Positions 1 to 8,893 of a stretch of 64,000 nucleotides of DNA are shown in pieces (position 1 is the first letter of the stretch; every line of letters begins with the position of its first letter). The notes under the pieces were generated by a model. The model had not been told where the DNA came from. It saw only the letters and a program-made list of their open reading frames with translations, and ran no database searches. Position numbers and translations under genes: made by a program. The stretch covers positions 4,092,001 to 4,156,000 of the forward strand of contig NZ_AP027364.1 in NCBI RefSeq assembly GCF_030295975.1. Direction: 5' to 3'. Source of the stretch: Thalassotalea atypica (GTDB taxonomy: Bacteria; Pseudomonadota; Gammaproteobacteria; Enterobacterales; Alteromonadaceae).

Positions 1-1
1 A

Positions 2-1006
2 GTGGCTTCTATTATCGGCCGATATTTTGCAATGGATCGAGATCAGCGCTGGGATCGCGTTGAAACAGCTTACAATTTGATGGTTAGTGGTACAGCAGCA
101 TTTGAATTTAACGACGCTACTTCCGCCTTAGACGCCGCATATGAGCGAGACGAGAATGACGAGTTTGTACAAGCCAGTGCCATTGTTAATGCGCAAGGAG
201 AAACCATCAAAGTGAACGATGGTGATGCCATGATTTTCATGAACTTTCGCGCTGACCGTGCCCGTCAGTTTTCCCGTTGTTTTACCGAACAGAACTTTGA
301 CGGCTTTAACCGTCAATCTATTCCCGCTATTTCCAATTTTGTTATGCTTACCGAATATGCAGCAGATATTGAAGCGCCAAGTGCCTTTCCTCCTGCTACG
401 CTGAATAACGTATTAGGTGAATGGCTAGAAAAGCATCAGAAAACACAATTGCGTATATCTGAAACAGAAAAATACGCCCACGTTACCTTCTTCTTCAGTG
501 GCGGTCGAGAAAACGAATTTCGCGGTGAAGATCGCGTACTTATACCCTCCCCCAAAGTAGCTACTTATGATCTGCAACCAGAGATGAATTCCACATTACT
601 CACAGATAGACTCGTCAGTGCGATTGAAAGTGGCGAACATGATTTTATCGTGTGCAATTACCCTAATGGCGATATGGTTGGGCATACCGGTAGCTTTGAT
701 GCTGCCGTAAAAGCTTGTGAAGCCGTTGACCACTCTGTTTCACGCGTTATCGCAGCACTCGATGCAACGGGTGGAGAATGCTTAATAACCGCCGATCATG
801 GTAATGCAGAACAAATGGTAGACCCTAATTCAGGGCAAGCTCATACTGCACATACCTGTGAGCCAGTACCGTTAATTTATTTTGGTCGTAGCGCAACACC
901 TACTAAGTCTGGTACCTTAAGTGATATTGCACCAACGTTGTTGCACTTAATGGGGTTGGAACAACCCAAAGAAATGACCGGCTCTGTATTAATGGAGCTT
1001 AAATAA
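2..1006 (+). CDS. gpmI: 2,3-bisphosphoglycerate-independent phosphoglycerate mutase, 3' part (5' cut by window edge)
   Basis: Interconverts 3- and 2-phosphoglycerate in glycolysis and gluconeogenesis using a metal-dependent alkaline-phosphatase-fold active site. The visible 334 residues correspond to the C-terminal two thirds; about 175 residues of the usual 510 lie before the window. Family motifs are present: the RADRARQ stretch near the start of the visible part, [10 protein letters not shown] around residue 222, and the metal-binding [10 protein letters not shown] around residue 263. The open frame enters from base 2, so no start codon is visible. It is followed after 18 bp by envC and then a yibQ-like gene, the same order as in enteric and Alteromonadales genomes. 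Confidence 0.97.
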   Translation: MASIIGRYFAMDRDQRWDRVETAYNLMVSGTAAFEFNDATSALDAAYERDENDEFVQASAIVNAQGETIKVNDGDAMIFMNFRADRARQFSRCFTEQNFDGFNRQSIPAISNFVMLTEYAADIEAPSAFPPATLNNVLGEWLEKHQKTQLRISETEKYAHVTFFFSGGRENEFRGEDRVLIPSPKVATYDLQPEMNSTLLTDRLVSAIESGEHDFIVCNYPNGDMVGHTGSFDAAVKACEAVDHSVSRVIAALDATGGECLITADHGNAEQMVDPNSGQAHTAHTCEPVPLIYFGRSATPTKSGTLSDIAPTLLHLMGLEQPKEMTGSVLMELK

Positions 1007-1024
1007 TTAAAAATAAAAAAAATA

Positions 1025-2158
1025 ATGATATTTTATAGACAAATCATCACGTTAAGCACATTAACCCTTTGTGGTTTATTGTGCTTTTCTTTACCTGTAC
1101 TGGCTCAAGAGCAAACAAAGCAGCTCGATACGGTCAAGAAACAAATTGCTCAACAAAAATCTGAAATTGTCAAAGTAAACAAGAAAAGAGAAGCATTGAA
1201 CAAGCAGTTAAAGCGTGATGATTATGCAATTGCTAAGGTTGCAAAAGCAATTAACAGTACCAATAAGGTGCGCAAGCAAACTCAAGTAAAGCTAGCTAAA
1301 TTAGTTAAACAGCAAAGAATCCTTAATCTTGCTAAAGCTAAACAAGAAAAAGTATTAGCAATCCAGTTGCGCTCTTCTTATATTTCGGGCCAGCACGATT
1401 ATATGAAGATGCTGTTAAATCAAGAAGAAACTTCTGACGTACAAAAAAACATAACCTACTACCAATACTTAAATAATGCTCGCTTAGTCGAAATAGACAA
1501 ATTCCAAGAAACGTTAACCAAACTCGACGATATTGCTGTTGCCCATGAGCAACAAGTGCAGAAACTCACTTCACTACAAACCAAACAGCAAGAACAAAAA
1601 GCTGCGCTTGAGCAAAACAAGAAACGTCGAACAAAGACACTACAATCCCTTCAGAAAGAATTGCTCAGCACTCAACAACAACTCGCTAAACTCAAAGAAG
1701 AGGAAGCGAGCCTTAAACAAGCCTTGAGCCAACTTGCCTCGCTGAGCCAGAAAACCATTAATCTGGATGGTCTGTCTAAGCTAAGAGGCAAGTTGAAATG
1801 GCCGATAAAAGGCAGACTACGACACAGCTTTGGTTCAAGAAAACAAGGATACTTAAAATGGAAAGGTGTGTTGATTTCAGCACCGGTTGGGCGAGCCGTT
1901 AATACTATTCATGATGGTAAAGTATTATTTGCCGACTGGCTAAAAGGCTATGGCTTAGTTACCGTTGTTGATCATGGCAAAGGATACATGAGTCTTTATG
2001 GTCATAACCAAGCCTTACTTAAAAACGTTGGCGATAAAGTAAAAGCGGGTGAGCCTATAGCCTTGGCTGGGCAAAGTGGTGGTCAAAGTCAATCAGGCCT
2101 TTATTTTGAAGTCCGGTACCGCGGTAAGGCAGTTAACCCGAAAGCTTGGTGTAAATAG
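1025..2158 (+). CDS. envC: murein hydrolase activator EnvC
   Basis: Periplasmic activator of the cell-division amidases AmiA/AmiB, acting at the septum. The 377-residue product has a signal peptide ending near VLAQE (residue 28), a long coiled coil to about residue 240, and a C-terminal LytM/M23 domain from about 252. The LytM domain looks catalytically dead: the first zinc-ligand region reads KWKGVLI instead of HxGxD, and the HLHFE region reads GLYFEVR, while the middle YGH motif remains. This degeneracy is typical of EnvC, which activates amidases rather than cutting peptidoglycan. It sits 18 bp after gpmI, so co-transcription is likely. Confidence 0.93.
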   Translation: MIFYRQIITLSTLTLCGLLCFSLPVLAQEQTKQLDTVKKQIAQQKSEIVKVNKKREALNKQLKRDDYAIAKVAKAINSTNKVRKQTQVKLAKLVKQQRILNLAKAKQEKVLAIQLRSSYISGQHDYMKMLLNQEETSDVQKNITYYQYLNNARLVEIDKFQETLTKLDDIAVAHEQQVQKLTSLQTKQQEQKAALEQNKKRRTKTLQSLQKELLSTQQQLAKLKEEEASLKQALSQLASLSQKTINLDGLSKLRGKLKWPIKGRLRHSFGSRKQGYLKWKGVLISAPVGRAVNTIHDGKVLFADWLKGYGLVTVVDHGKGYMSLYGHNQALLKNVGDKVKAGEPIALAGQSGGQSQSGLYFEVRYRGKAVNPKAWCK

Positions 2159-2245
2159 TACCAATTAATAATATATTTCTTCGGTTTGCCAAGCGAAGCT
2201 GGTAGCCTAACAAAATACACACAACAGCAGATATTTAACATAATT

Positions 2246-2995
2246 GTGCGCATCTTTATTCTTATTCTGACATTTAGCTTTGCATTTCACTCGTTCGCAA
2301 AACCAGTTCAAATTGCCATTGTTATCGACGACATTGGTTACCGCATCTCGGACAAGCACGCATTAACATTGCCTGAGCCAGTGACGTTGTCCTTTCTACC
2401 TCACACCCCGTTCGGTCAAAGTTTAGCCGAGGCTGCTCACAGACAAAATAAAGAAGTGTTGCTTCATATCCCAATGGAGTCCACGATTGGTAAAAAGCTT
2501 GGGCCCGGTGCCATTACCAGCGACATGAATGAGTCCAAAATAAGAGCTACCTTGGGGGCCTCTTTTGAAGAAATACCATTTGCTGTTGGCATTAACAATC
2601 ACATGGGCAGTCATTTAACTACACTGTATGATCCAATGGCATGGACAATGGGCTACCTCAAGGATCACAATTTGCTGTTCTTAGATAGCGTCACTAGTGC
2701 TCAATCCAAAGGACAAAGTGTAGCCAGAGAATTTGGTGTCCCTGTGATGAGACGTCATGTTTTTTTGGATAACCAGTTAACAGTTGAGTATATCACTGGA
2801 CAATTTAATCAGTTACTTGATAAAGCAAGACTAAACCAAAAAGCGATTGGCATTGCTCACCCTCACCCTGAGACGATTGAGATACTAAATACCTTGCTGC
2901 CAACATTGGCAAAGCACAATATAGAGTTGGTTAAACTGTCTTCGCTTTATCATGCTTCAAATATCGAACAGAGAATTGCCAAAAAAGCAGATTAG
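2246..2995 (+). CDS. divergent polysaccharide deacetylase family protein (YibQ-like)
   Basis: Belongs to the divergent polysaccharide deacetylase (DUF610/YibQ) family, commonly found after envC; its substrate is not known to me. The motif VIDDIGYR lies just after a signal peptide, and MGSH and HPHPET further on match conserved deacetylase-fold motifs. I chose the GTG at 2246 because it gives a clean signal peptide (MRIFILILTF... to SFAKP) and a 249-residue protein. The same frame also opens with a TTG at 2186, which would add 20 polar residues before the hydrophobic core. Neither start has a convincing Shine-Dalgarno sequence. Likely the last gene of a gpmI-envC-yibQ unit. Confidence 0.85.
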   Translation: MRIFILILTFSFAFHSFAKPVQIAIVIDDIGYRISDKHALTLPEPVTLSFLPHTPFGQSLAEAAHRQNKEVLLHIPMESTIGKKLGPGAITSDMNESKIRATLGASFEEIPFAVGINNHMGSHLTTLYDPMAWTMGYLKDHNLLFLDSVTSAQSKGQSVAREFGVPVMRRHVFLDNQLTVEYITGQFNQLLDKARLNQKAIGIAHPHPETIEILNTLLPTLAKHNIELVKLSSLYHASNIEQRIAKKAD

Positions 2996-3013
2996 CAACA
3001 GGCAAATAAAGTC

Positions 3014-3781
3014 CTAAATCTCTACTTTTAATTTCTTTAGAAGCGCTCTCAAGTGAGTCACAGGAATAGCATAAGTAATACCACTCGGAGTTGAAATAGC
3101 AGCCTCTTTACTGCCTTGGACAAACACCTTGTTGATAATGCCGATCACCTCACCTGTTGACACACTGTACATAGCACTACCACTATTACCTGGGTAGGCT
3201 GTCGCGTCAAGCTGGTACACCATATAAGGATCTCGGATGCGTTTTAACATGGTTAAGGTCATTTGACGAGTATCGGTCACCGGAATCACCACAGGGGTGA
3301 CACTTGCGATTATACCACGATGTGTTACCGGATAAAGTCCTAAAACCGCACCAATAGGGAAGCCTGTAAAACCTATAAGACTTCCTTCAGCTACATATTC
3401 ATTTGAACCCAATTGCATTGTCGGTAATGGCGCACCTTCAATTTTTAGAATTGCAAGATCATGATAAGCCGATGAGCCTATCAGCTTTGCTTTGCGGGCT
3501 TTTGCTGTTTTTCCACTGCCTACAAAAACCACAAGCTCCTGCATCCGATCCTCATCTAGCTCCGCAGATACGACATGATGATTGGTCACAATATATAAGC
3601 CGTTAGCTATCGCAAAACCGGAGCCTTTTAGTGTATTTCTAGGCTGAGCCAATGGTGAAAACACGCCGATACCAACCACTGATGGTTTAACCTGCTTGAC
3701 TATATCGACTAAGTCATGGGCATTACTCGACGCACTAATCATTATCGGTAAAAGCAAAGCCACGATGAATTTATTTAACAT
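3014..3781 (-). CDS. exported trypsin-like serine protease (S1 family, no PDZ)
   Basis: Predicted secreted or periplasmic protease of 255 residues. The chymotrypsin-fold catalytic triad can be read: His in TNHHVV, Asp in YHDLAIL and Ser in PGNSGS. It resembles the protease half of HtrA/DegP but has no PDZ domain and ends shortly after the GITYAIP segment. I chose the ATG at 3781 because it begins a good signal peptide (MLNKFIVALLLPIM) and is preceded by AAAGGAT at correct spacing; the frame extends upstream to 3835 without a better site. It is divergent from the patatin gene and convergent with the yibQ-like gene. The substrate is unknown. Confidence 0.85.
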   Translation of the reverse strand: MLNKFIVALLLPIMISASSNAHDLVDIVKQVKPSVVGIGVFSPLAQPRNTLKGSGFAIANGLYIVTNHHVVSAELDEDRMQELVVFVGSGKTAKARKAKLIGSSAYHDLAILKIEGAPLPTMQLGSNEYVAEGSLIGFTGFPIGAVLGLYPVTHRGIIASVTPVVIPVTDTRQMTLTMLKRIRDPYMVYQLDATAYPGNSGSAMYSVSTGEVIGIINKVFVQGSKEAAISTPSGITYAIPVTHLRALLKKLKVEI

Positions 3782-3881
3782 ATTCAATCCTTTCCTTATC
3801 GTTGCAAATTTAACTATTGAAACAAATCCCTGCAAATTTTCCAGAATGGCACATAATTATTGATGTAATTGAGGAAAACAT

Positions 3882-4763
3882 ATGACAAATAAAATTGTTC
3901 CTATTATGGCTGGCGGAGGTACACGCCTTCCGGCTCATATTGGTATATTACACGCTTTAGAGCAGCTTAACGTTAAATTCGATCATATTGTTGGGGTATC
4001 CGGCGGTAGCATCGTTGCAAGTATGTATGCCGCTGGATTACCAATTTCTCAAATTAAACAAATTGCCCTTAAAACCAATTATAACCAGTTTAGAGGTTTT
4101 TCCTTAATAAAGTTAATCAGAAATGGGGGATTAAGCTCAGGCGATGTCTTTGAACAATGGGTAGACGGTTTGTTAGATGGAAGGACATTTGCAGACATGG
4201 ATAAGGCCTTGCATGTAGTAGCTACTGATGTAAAAAGTGGTAGACCTGTTATTTTTGACAAACAGCGAACGCCTGACATGAAAGTGTCTTTAGCTGTGCG
4301 TTTTTCCATGTCAATTCCTCTAGTATTTAGTTTTAAGCCTTTTGGTCACCGCATCATGGTTGATGGTAGTATCTTATCTGAAGATGCCCTGCACAGAGAT
4401 TGGGATAATCAAGGCACACCAGTATTGTGTTTTAGACTTAGAGGTGAGCAGGAGTACGACGATCTAAATGTTTCAGGGCTTTTCCCCATTTTTAACTATG
4501 TCACCTTATTAATTCGCACTTTCATGACCACCATTTCCCGTGAATACATCAATGAAGCCTTTTGGCACAATACTATTATTGTCAACACAGGACACTGCTC
4601 AGCAGTTGATTTCAATATGAGCGAAGCGCAAAAAAAAGAATTATTCCACCTTGGTTTTCAAACTGCAATGGAGGTCATTCCAATAAAGACCAAAGTGGAG
4701 ATCAACGAGTGCCCCCTAAATCCGGTAAAAAACAGTAAAAAAGTGGTTAATACTTTGTCTTGA
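3882..4763 (+). CDS. patatin-like phospholipase
   Basis: Predicted Ser-Asp dyad lipid acyl hydrolase of 293 residues. The patatin motifs are complete: oxyanion loop GGGTR (residues 11-15), nucleophile elbow GVSGGS with Ser40, and the catalytic Asp161 in MVDGS. There is no signal peptide, so it probably acts on the cytoplasmic side, unless it is exported by another route. The start ATG has GAGGAA about 6 bp upstream. It resembles the RssA/YchK type of bacterial patatins more than the secreted ExoU type. It is divergent from the serine protease gene with a 100 bp gap between the chosen starts. Confidence 0.88.
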   Translation: MTNKIVPIMAGGGTRLPAHIGILHALEQLNVKFDHIVGVSGGSIVASMYAAGLPISQIKQIALKTNYNQFRGFSLIKLIRNGGLSSGDVFEQWVDGLLDGRTFADMDKALHVVATDVKSGRPVIFDKQRTPDMKVSLAVRFSMSIPLVFSFKPFGHRIMVDGSILSEDALHRDWDNQGTPVLCFRLRGEQEYDDLNVSGLFPIFNYVTLLIRTFMTTISREYINEAFWHNTIIVNTGHCSAVDFNMSEAQKKELFHLGFQTAMEVIPIKTKVEINECPLNPVKNSKKVVNTLS

Positions 4764-4893
4764 ATTATTAACACGTTACTTGTCATAATAGGTCTTAAGT
4801 ATCTAGGTGAAATACTTATGCCTTTTAGCTGTTCAGGCATTGTTGTATTTAGTCCAAGCTAGTAAATACATTGTTATGTTTTCAGGATGATAA

Positions 4894-6486
4894 ATGACCT
4901 CTTTTATTCACCAACTAATTGCGCAAAGTGCTGTTAAATATCCAAACAATATTGCACTGCAATTAAAGTCCGATGAGTTAAATTACCATGAGCTCAATAC
5001 CCAAATAGAACACGTTGCAGGGTGTTTTACGGCCATTGACCTTCAACGTTATGAACGTGTAGGCATTTATCTACCCAAAACATTTGAAAATATCTTCTCT
5101 ATTTTTGGCAGCAGCGCCGCAGGAGGCGTTTTTGTACCCATCAACCCTGTTTTAAAAGCTCAGCAGGTACAACACATCGTTAATGACTGTGACATTAAAA
5201 TATTGATCACAAATCGGGGGCGATTTTCTGCATTAAAAAATATGCTGAACCAATTTTGCAATATTAGTCATATTATTCTCACCGACGGTCGCGAGGAAGA
5301 TGAAAGCGTTATGCAAGGCGTACGAATTTTAACCTGGCAGTCTTTACTCTCTTTGTCTGACCAACAACTCACTCAAGCTCCATGTACTTCAAGTGACATG
5401 GCGGCAATTTTATATACTTCGGGGAGCACAGGAAAACCAAAAGGGGTTGTGTTATCACATAACAATATTATTCAAGGCGCCATTTCCGTTTCCACTTACT
5501 TAGAAAATACTGCTGATGACAAAATCCTTGCCTTATTACCCTTAAGCTTTGATTATGGTCTAAGCCAATTGACCACGAGTTTTCATGTTGGCGCAACATG
5601 TGTGCTGCTTGATTACTTACTTCCAAACGATGTCATCAAAGCCATCAACAAATATGAGATTACTGGGCTTGCAGCTGTTCCTCCATTATGGTCACAGTTA
5701 TGTGCTTTAAACTGGCCAGAAAGGACGGGTGATAAAATGCGTTACTTCACTAATTCGGGTGGCGCATTAACAACGACAAACCTAACAAAACTTCGCTCAT
5801 TAATGCCAAAAGCAAGCCCATATTTGATGTACGGCTTAACCGAAGCATTCAGGTCAACTTATTTACCGCCGTCTGAGATAGATAATCGGCCTACCTCCAT
5901 GGGTAAAGCTATTCCGAATGCTGAAGTTATGGTCATTAGACCTGACGGAGGTGAGTGTGAAATAGATGAACCCGGAGAGCTTGTTCATCGAGGCCCGTTA
6001 GTCAGCTTAGGTTACTGGAATTCACCTGAGAAGACAGCAGAGCGGTTCAAAGCTGCACCGAGTAAGCCAAGTGGTATTATTTTGGAAGAAATCGCCGTAT
6101 GGTCGGGCGATACAGTCAAAAGAGATGCTGACGGATACTTATATTTTGTCGCTCGTGCCGATGAAATGATAAAAACATCGGGTTATCGTGTGAGTCCGAT
6201 GGAAATTGAAGAAGTGCTTTATCAGCATGAACACGTCGCTGTTGCTGCCTCGTTAGGCGTTAAGCATGAACAACTTGGTCAGGCTATTTTGGTTATCGCT
6301 GCCAGTAATAGTATCGAACACAGTGCCAATTTAGAAAGATCTTTATTCAAGCATTGCCAAAAAGAACTGGCCAACTATATGGTGCCGAAAAAAATTATTG
6401 TTGTAGACTCGCTGCCTCACAATGCGAACGGTAAGCTTGATCGCGCCTTATTACATCTCACCTATAACGATTATTTTTCGGAGTAA
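4894..6486 (+). CDS. acyl-CoA ligase (AMP-forming), exosortase A system-associated
   Basis: ANL-superfamily adenylating enzyme of 530 residues, expected to activate a carboxylate as acyl-AMP and pass it to CoA or a carrier. Visible motifs: the P-loop YTSGSTGKPKG (around residue 171), YGLTEAF (around 312), and the C-terminal SGYRVSPMEIEE and NGKLDR catalytic-lysine regions. Its partner 2 bp downstream is a PLP decarboxylase, and this ligase/decarboxylase pair is a recognised accessory of exosortase A (PEP-CTERM/EPS) loci (families I know as TIGR03098 and TIGR03099). The substrate is not known. A possible sigma-70 promoter is TTGTTG, 17 bp, TAAATA upstream of the start. Confidence 0.9.
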   Translation: MTSFIHQLIAQSAVKYPNNIALQLKSDELNYHELNTQIEHVAGCFTAIDLQRYERVGIYLPKTFENIFSIFGSSAAGGVFVPINPVLKAQQVQHIVNDCDIKILITNRGRFSALKNMLNQFCNISHIILTDGREEDESVMQGVRILTWQSLLSLSDQQLTQAPCTSSDMAAILYTSGSTGKPKGVVLSHNNIIQGAISVSTYLENTADDKILALLPLSFDYGLSQLTTSFHVGATCVLLDYLLPNDVIKAINKYEITGLAAVPPLWSQLCALNWPERTGDKMRYFTNSGGALTTTNLTKLRSLMPKASPYLMYGLTEAFRSTYLPPSEIDNRPTSMGKAIPNAEVMVIRPDGGECEIDEPGELVHRGPLVSLGYWNSPEKTAERFKAAPSKPSGIILEEIAVWSGDTVKRDADGYLYFVARADEMIKTSGYRVSPMEIEEVLYQHEHVAVAASLGVKHEQLGQAILVIAASNSIEHSANLERSLFKHCQKELANYMVPKKIIVVDSLPHNANGKLDRALLHLTYNDYFSE

Positions 6487-6488
6487 CC

Positions 6489-7727
6489 ATGAAGTCGAAA
6501 CCAATCCACGCCTCGATGTCGCATTTTCAGGTAGAAAACAATAATTTACTGATTGGTGGTAAAACACTGGCACAAATTGAAGAACTCGTTGGCAGCACCC
6601 CTTTTTATGCATACGATAGTAACGTTTTAGCCTCTACCATTGGTGAACTAAAACAAGCATTACCGAATAAGATAAAACTTCATTATGCGATCAAGGCTAA
6701 TCCATTCCCCCATTTAGTACATTTTATCAAGCCACTGGTTGATGGTTTTGATGTTGCTTCAAAAAAAGAAATGTTGCTCGCTATCCAAACGAAAATGCCA
6801 TTAGACGAGATTAGTTTTGCAGGGCCAGGGAAAACAATAGATGATATCTCAGCATCAATTGTTGCAGGGGTAACATTACACGCAGAATCTATTACGGAAA
6901 TTACCAGGGCGATAGAAGTAGGACGACGACTATCGATCAAACCCAATATTGCGATTCGAGTAAATCCTGCTTTTGAACTCAAAGCATCGGGGATGAAAAT
7001 GGCTGGTGGTGCGAAACCCTTTGGTATTGACGAAGAGCAAGTATTTGAATTGCTCAAAAGTCTCGATTATGAACAAATGAATTTCAGAGGCTTTCATATA
7101 TTTGCAGGCTCACAAAATTTAAACTCTGAAGCTATCATCGAAATGCACCATAAAACGTTCAAATTGTCTCAACAACTCATCCGAGCCAGCAAAGTAAAAA
7201 TTGATTATGTCAATATAGGTGGCGGGCTTGGGATTCCTTATTTTCCTGGCGAGAATTGGCTTGATATTTCACCTATTTGCCAACACCTCGAACATTTGCT
7301 CTCTGAACATGCAGAAACTTTTGATTGTGTTGATGTCATTATGGAACTCGGACGTTTTATCGTTGGTAGATCAGGCGTATATGTTTCGAAAGTAGTCGAC
7401 GTAAAGCAATCTAGAGAAACTGAATATGCTGTATGTGATGGCGGGCTTCATCATCATCTCGCCAATTCAGGCAATTTTGGCCAAGTCATTCGGAAAAATT
7501 ATCCAGTTTCTATCGGCAATAAAATAAATACGCCTGCAGAAGAATACAAGAAAGCAACACTCGTAGGACCCTTATGTACGCCTTTAGACATCTTAGGGGA
7601 TAAGATGCTGCTGCCAAGCATTGAAATTGGTGACTATGCAGTAGTCTATCAATCTGGTGCATATGGCGCATCAGCCAGCCCCCAAGGCTTTTTGAGTCAG
7701 CCTAATTTGTCTGAAATTTTGTTATAA
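6489..7727 (+). CDS. pyridoxal-dependent decarboxylase, exosortase A system-associated
   Basis: Fold-type III PLP decarboxylase of 412 residues, related to diaminopimelate and ornithine decarboxylases (LysA/Orn-DAP-Arg family). The PLP-lysine motif HYAIKANP is near residue 59, the phosphate-binding glycine loop NIGGGLGIPYF near residue 244, and CDGGLHHHLAN near 317. It starts 2 bp after the acyl-CoA ligase stop, so translational coupling is likely. Together the two enzymes are expected to produce and activate a small amine or amino-acid derivative; the actual product in exosortase loci is not established as far as I know. A phosphopantetheine carrier often sits next to such pairs but none is visible here. 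Confidence 0.9.
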   Translation: MKSKPIHASMSHFQVENNNLLIGGKTLAQIEELVGSTPFYAYDSNVLASTIGELKQALPNKIKLHYAIKANPFPHLVHFIKPLVDGFDVASKKEMLLAIQTKMPLDEISFAGPGKTIDDISASIVAGVTLHAESITEITRAIEVGRRLSIKPNIAIRVNPAFELKASGMKMAGGAKPFGIDEEQVFELLKSLDYEQMNFRGFHIFAGSQNLNSEAIIEMHHKTFKLSQQLIRASKVKIDYVNIGGGLGIPYFPGENWLDISPICQHLEHLLSEHAETFDCVDVIMELGRFIVGRSGVYVSKVVDVKQSRETEYAVCDGGLHHHLANSGNFGQVIRKNYPVSIGNKINTPAEEYKKATLVGPLCTPLDILGDKMLLPSIEIGDYAVVYQSGAYGASASPQGFLSQPNLSEILL

Positions 7728-7748
7728 AAGTTAATTAATTCAACTAGG

Positions 7749-7792
7749 TTACAACTACTGTAAATAATTAAGACAGATCGATGAATTACAGT
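7749..7792. promoter_or_regulatory. inverted repeats upstream of the acyltransferase gene (possible operator)
   Basis: TTACA-ACTAC-TGTAA occupies 7749-7763, and the motif ACTGTAA (7757-7763) is repeated in inverted orientation as TTACAGT (7786-7792). The half-site TTACA/TGTAA is the same as in the palindrome upstream of the PEP-CTERM gene at 9978. No GG-N10-GC sigma-54 element lies between it and the start at 7864; a weak sigma-70-like pair TTGTTA, 17 bp, TAAAAA is present instead. Regulatory function is inference. Confidence 0.35.
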
Positions 7793-7863
7793 GAAAATAC
7801 GAAAAAACTTGTTATAGTTAAAGAAGTTTTATAAAAATTTACAATAATTTAAACGGATAGCAT

Positions 7864-8634
7864 ATGGCTAGTTACTCGGTTGCCAGTAACTTTTCCCAGT
7901 ACTTTAAGATAAAATTTGCAAGTACAAAAGAGTTAAGGCAAGAAGCATTTAAGATTCGTTACGGTGTTTATGCGAAAGAATTGGGCTGGGAACCAGAAAA
8001 CAGCTCCTTAATGGAAACTGACGAATGTGATGATCATTCTTTTCACTGTTTGCTTGAACATAAACGTACTGGTGTATTTGCTGGTTGCGTCAGGCTCGTA
8101 ATTCCACCAGTAACTAGGCAGTCACATCAATTGCCGTTTGAGAAAAATTGCTTGATGAGTGCTCGAACCGACGTTATTGATTCAACTAAATTGCCAAGAG
8201 GCAGTTTTGGCGAAATATCGCGGCTTGCTGTGCTAGAGACGTTTAGACGACGTGAAAAAGAGAAAAAGACTCCTTTTGTCATTAAGGAAGTCAATCCAGC
8301 GACCGTTTATAGCGAAGAAGAAAGACGTAACTTTCCGAATATAGCGATGGGGCTATACTTGGCGGCAGTATCATTATCAGAGATATGTAATCACCAAGGC
8401 ATGTTTGTAATGATGGAACCACGCTTAAACCGAAGGCTTACACGCTTTGGGTTACCATTTGTACAATGCGGTGATGAGATGGACTATCACGGACAACGCG
8501 CAATGTTTTTCCTTGAAAGAGAAGGATTTAATGCTGAATTAACACCTGAATTGCTTGAACTGTATAACATTATTCATGCCGATTTACTCGATCAGATAAA
8601 TCTTATTCCATTTACAGATGCCTCAGATAGATAA
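7864..8634 (+). CDS. PEP-CTERM/exosortase system-associated acyltransferase
   Basis: Protein of 256 residues in the exosortase-associated acyltransferase family (TIGR03694 as I know it), which shares the GNAT-like fold of LuxI autoinducer synthases. The N-terminal segment FKIRYGVYAKELGWEPEN (around residues 29-46) matches the typical R-x-x-V-Y start of that fold, and GEISRLAVLETFRRR (around 118) is the conserved core. It has no signal peptide, so it is cytoplasmic. It lies 136 bp after the decarboxylase on the same strand, which suggests that ligase, decarboxylase and acyltransferase form one pathway, perhaps making an acylated amine. Start ATG has GGAT 7 bp upstream. Confidence 0.85.
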   Translation: MASYSVASNFSQYFKIKFASTKELRQEAFKIRYGVYAKELGWEPENSSLMETDECDDHSFHCLLEHKRTGVFAGCVRLVIPPVTRQSHQLPFEKNCLMSARTDVIDSTKLPRGSFGEISRLAVLETFRRREKEKKTPFVIKEVNPATVYSEEERRNFPNIAMGLYLAAVSLSEICNHQGMFVMMEPRLNRRLTRFGLPFVQCGDEMDYHGQRAMFFLEREGFNAELTPELLELYNIIHADLLDQINLIPFTDASDR

Positions 8635-8833
8635 GTAGTAATTAAGACTGCTTACCTTTGGAAAATGACTGCGTCGTGAGCTTACTCGTACTTTGCTCTG
8701 CTCTACTCTTTCTATGTTCTCCACACTTAATAATACTTAGGGCGATTACTCTCGTATTTACATCGTATTAAAGCTAGCAACGAATATTTTAATAGTTATA
8801 AGAAATCTACTTTCTTGATAATTTTTATTTGGG

Positions 8834-8868
8834 ATCAAAAAAGCCCTCAGTTAATAACTAAGGGCTTT
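8834..8868 (-). terminator. Rho-independent terminator after the PEP-CTERM gene
   Basis: On the minus strand an AAAGCCCT...AGGGCTTT stem with inner AGTT/AACT pairing is followed by a run of T (complement of the A run at 8837-8842). It lies about 25 bp beyond the stop of the minus-strand gene ending at 8894. Confidence 0.85.
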
Positions 8869-8893
8869 CTAAACTCTAATGTATTATTTGAAA

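Noticed and set aside
4800-4850. Inverted repeats AAGTAT...ATACTT and ATGCC...GGCAT before the acyl-CoA ligase gene
   Set aside because: Short arms with long spacers and no T run or promoter context, so they are probably chance.
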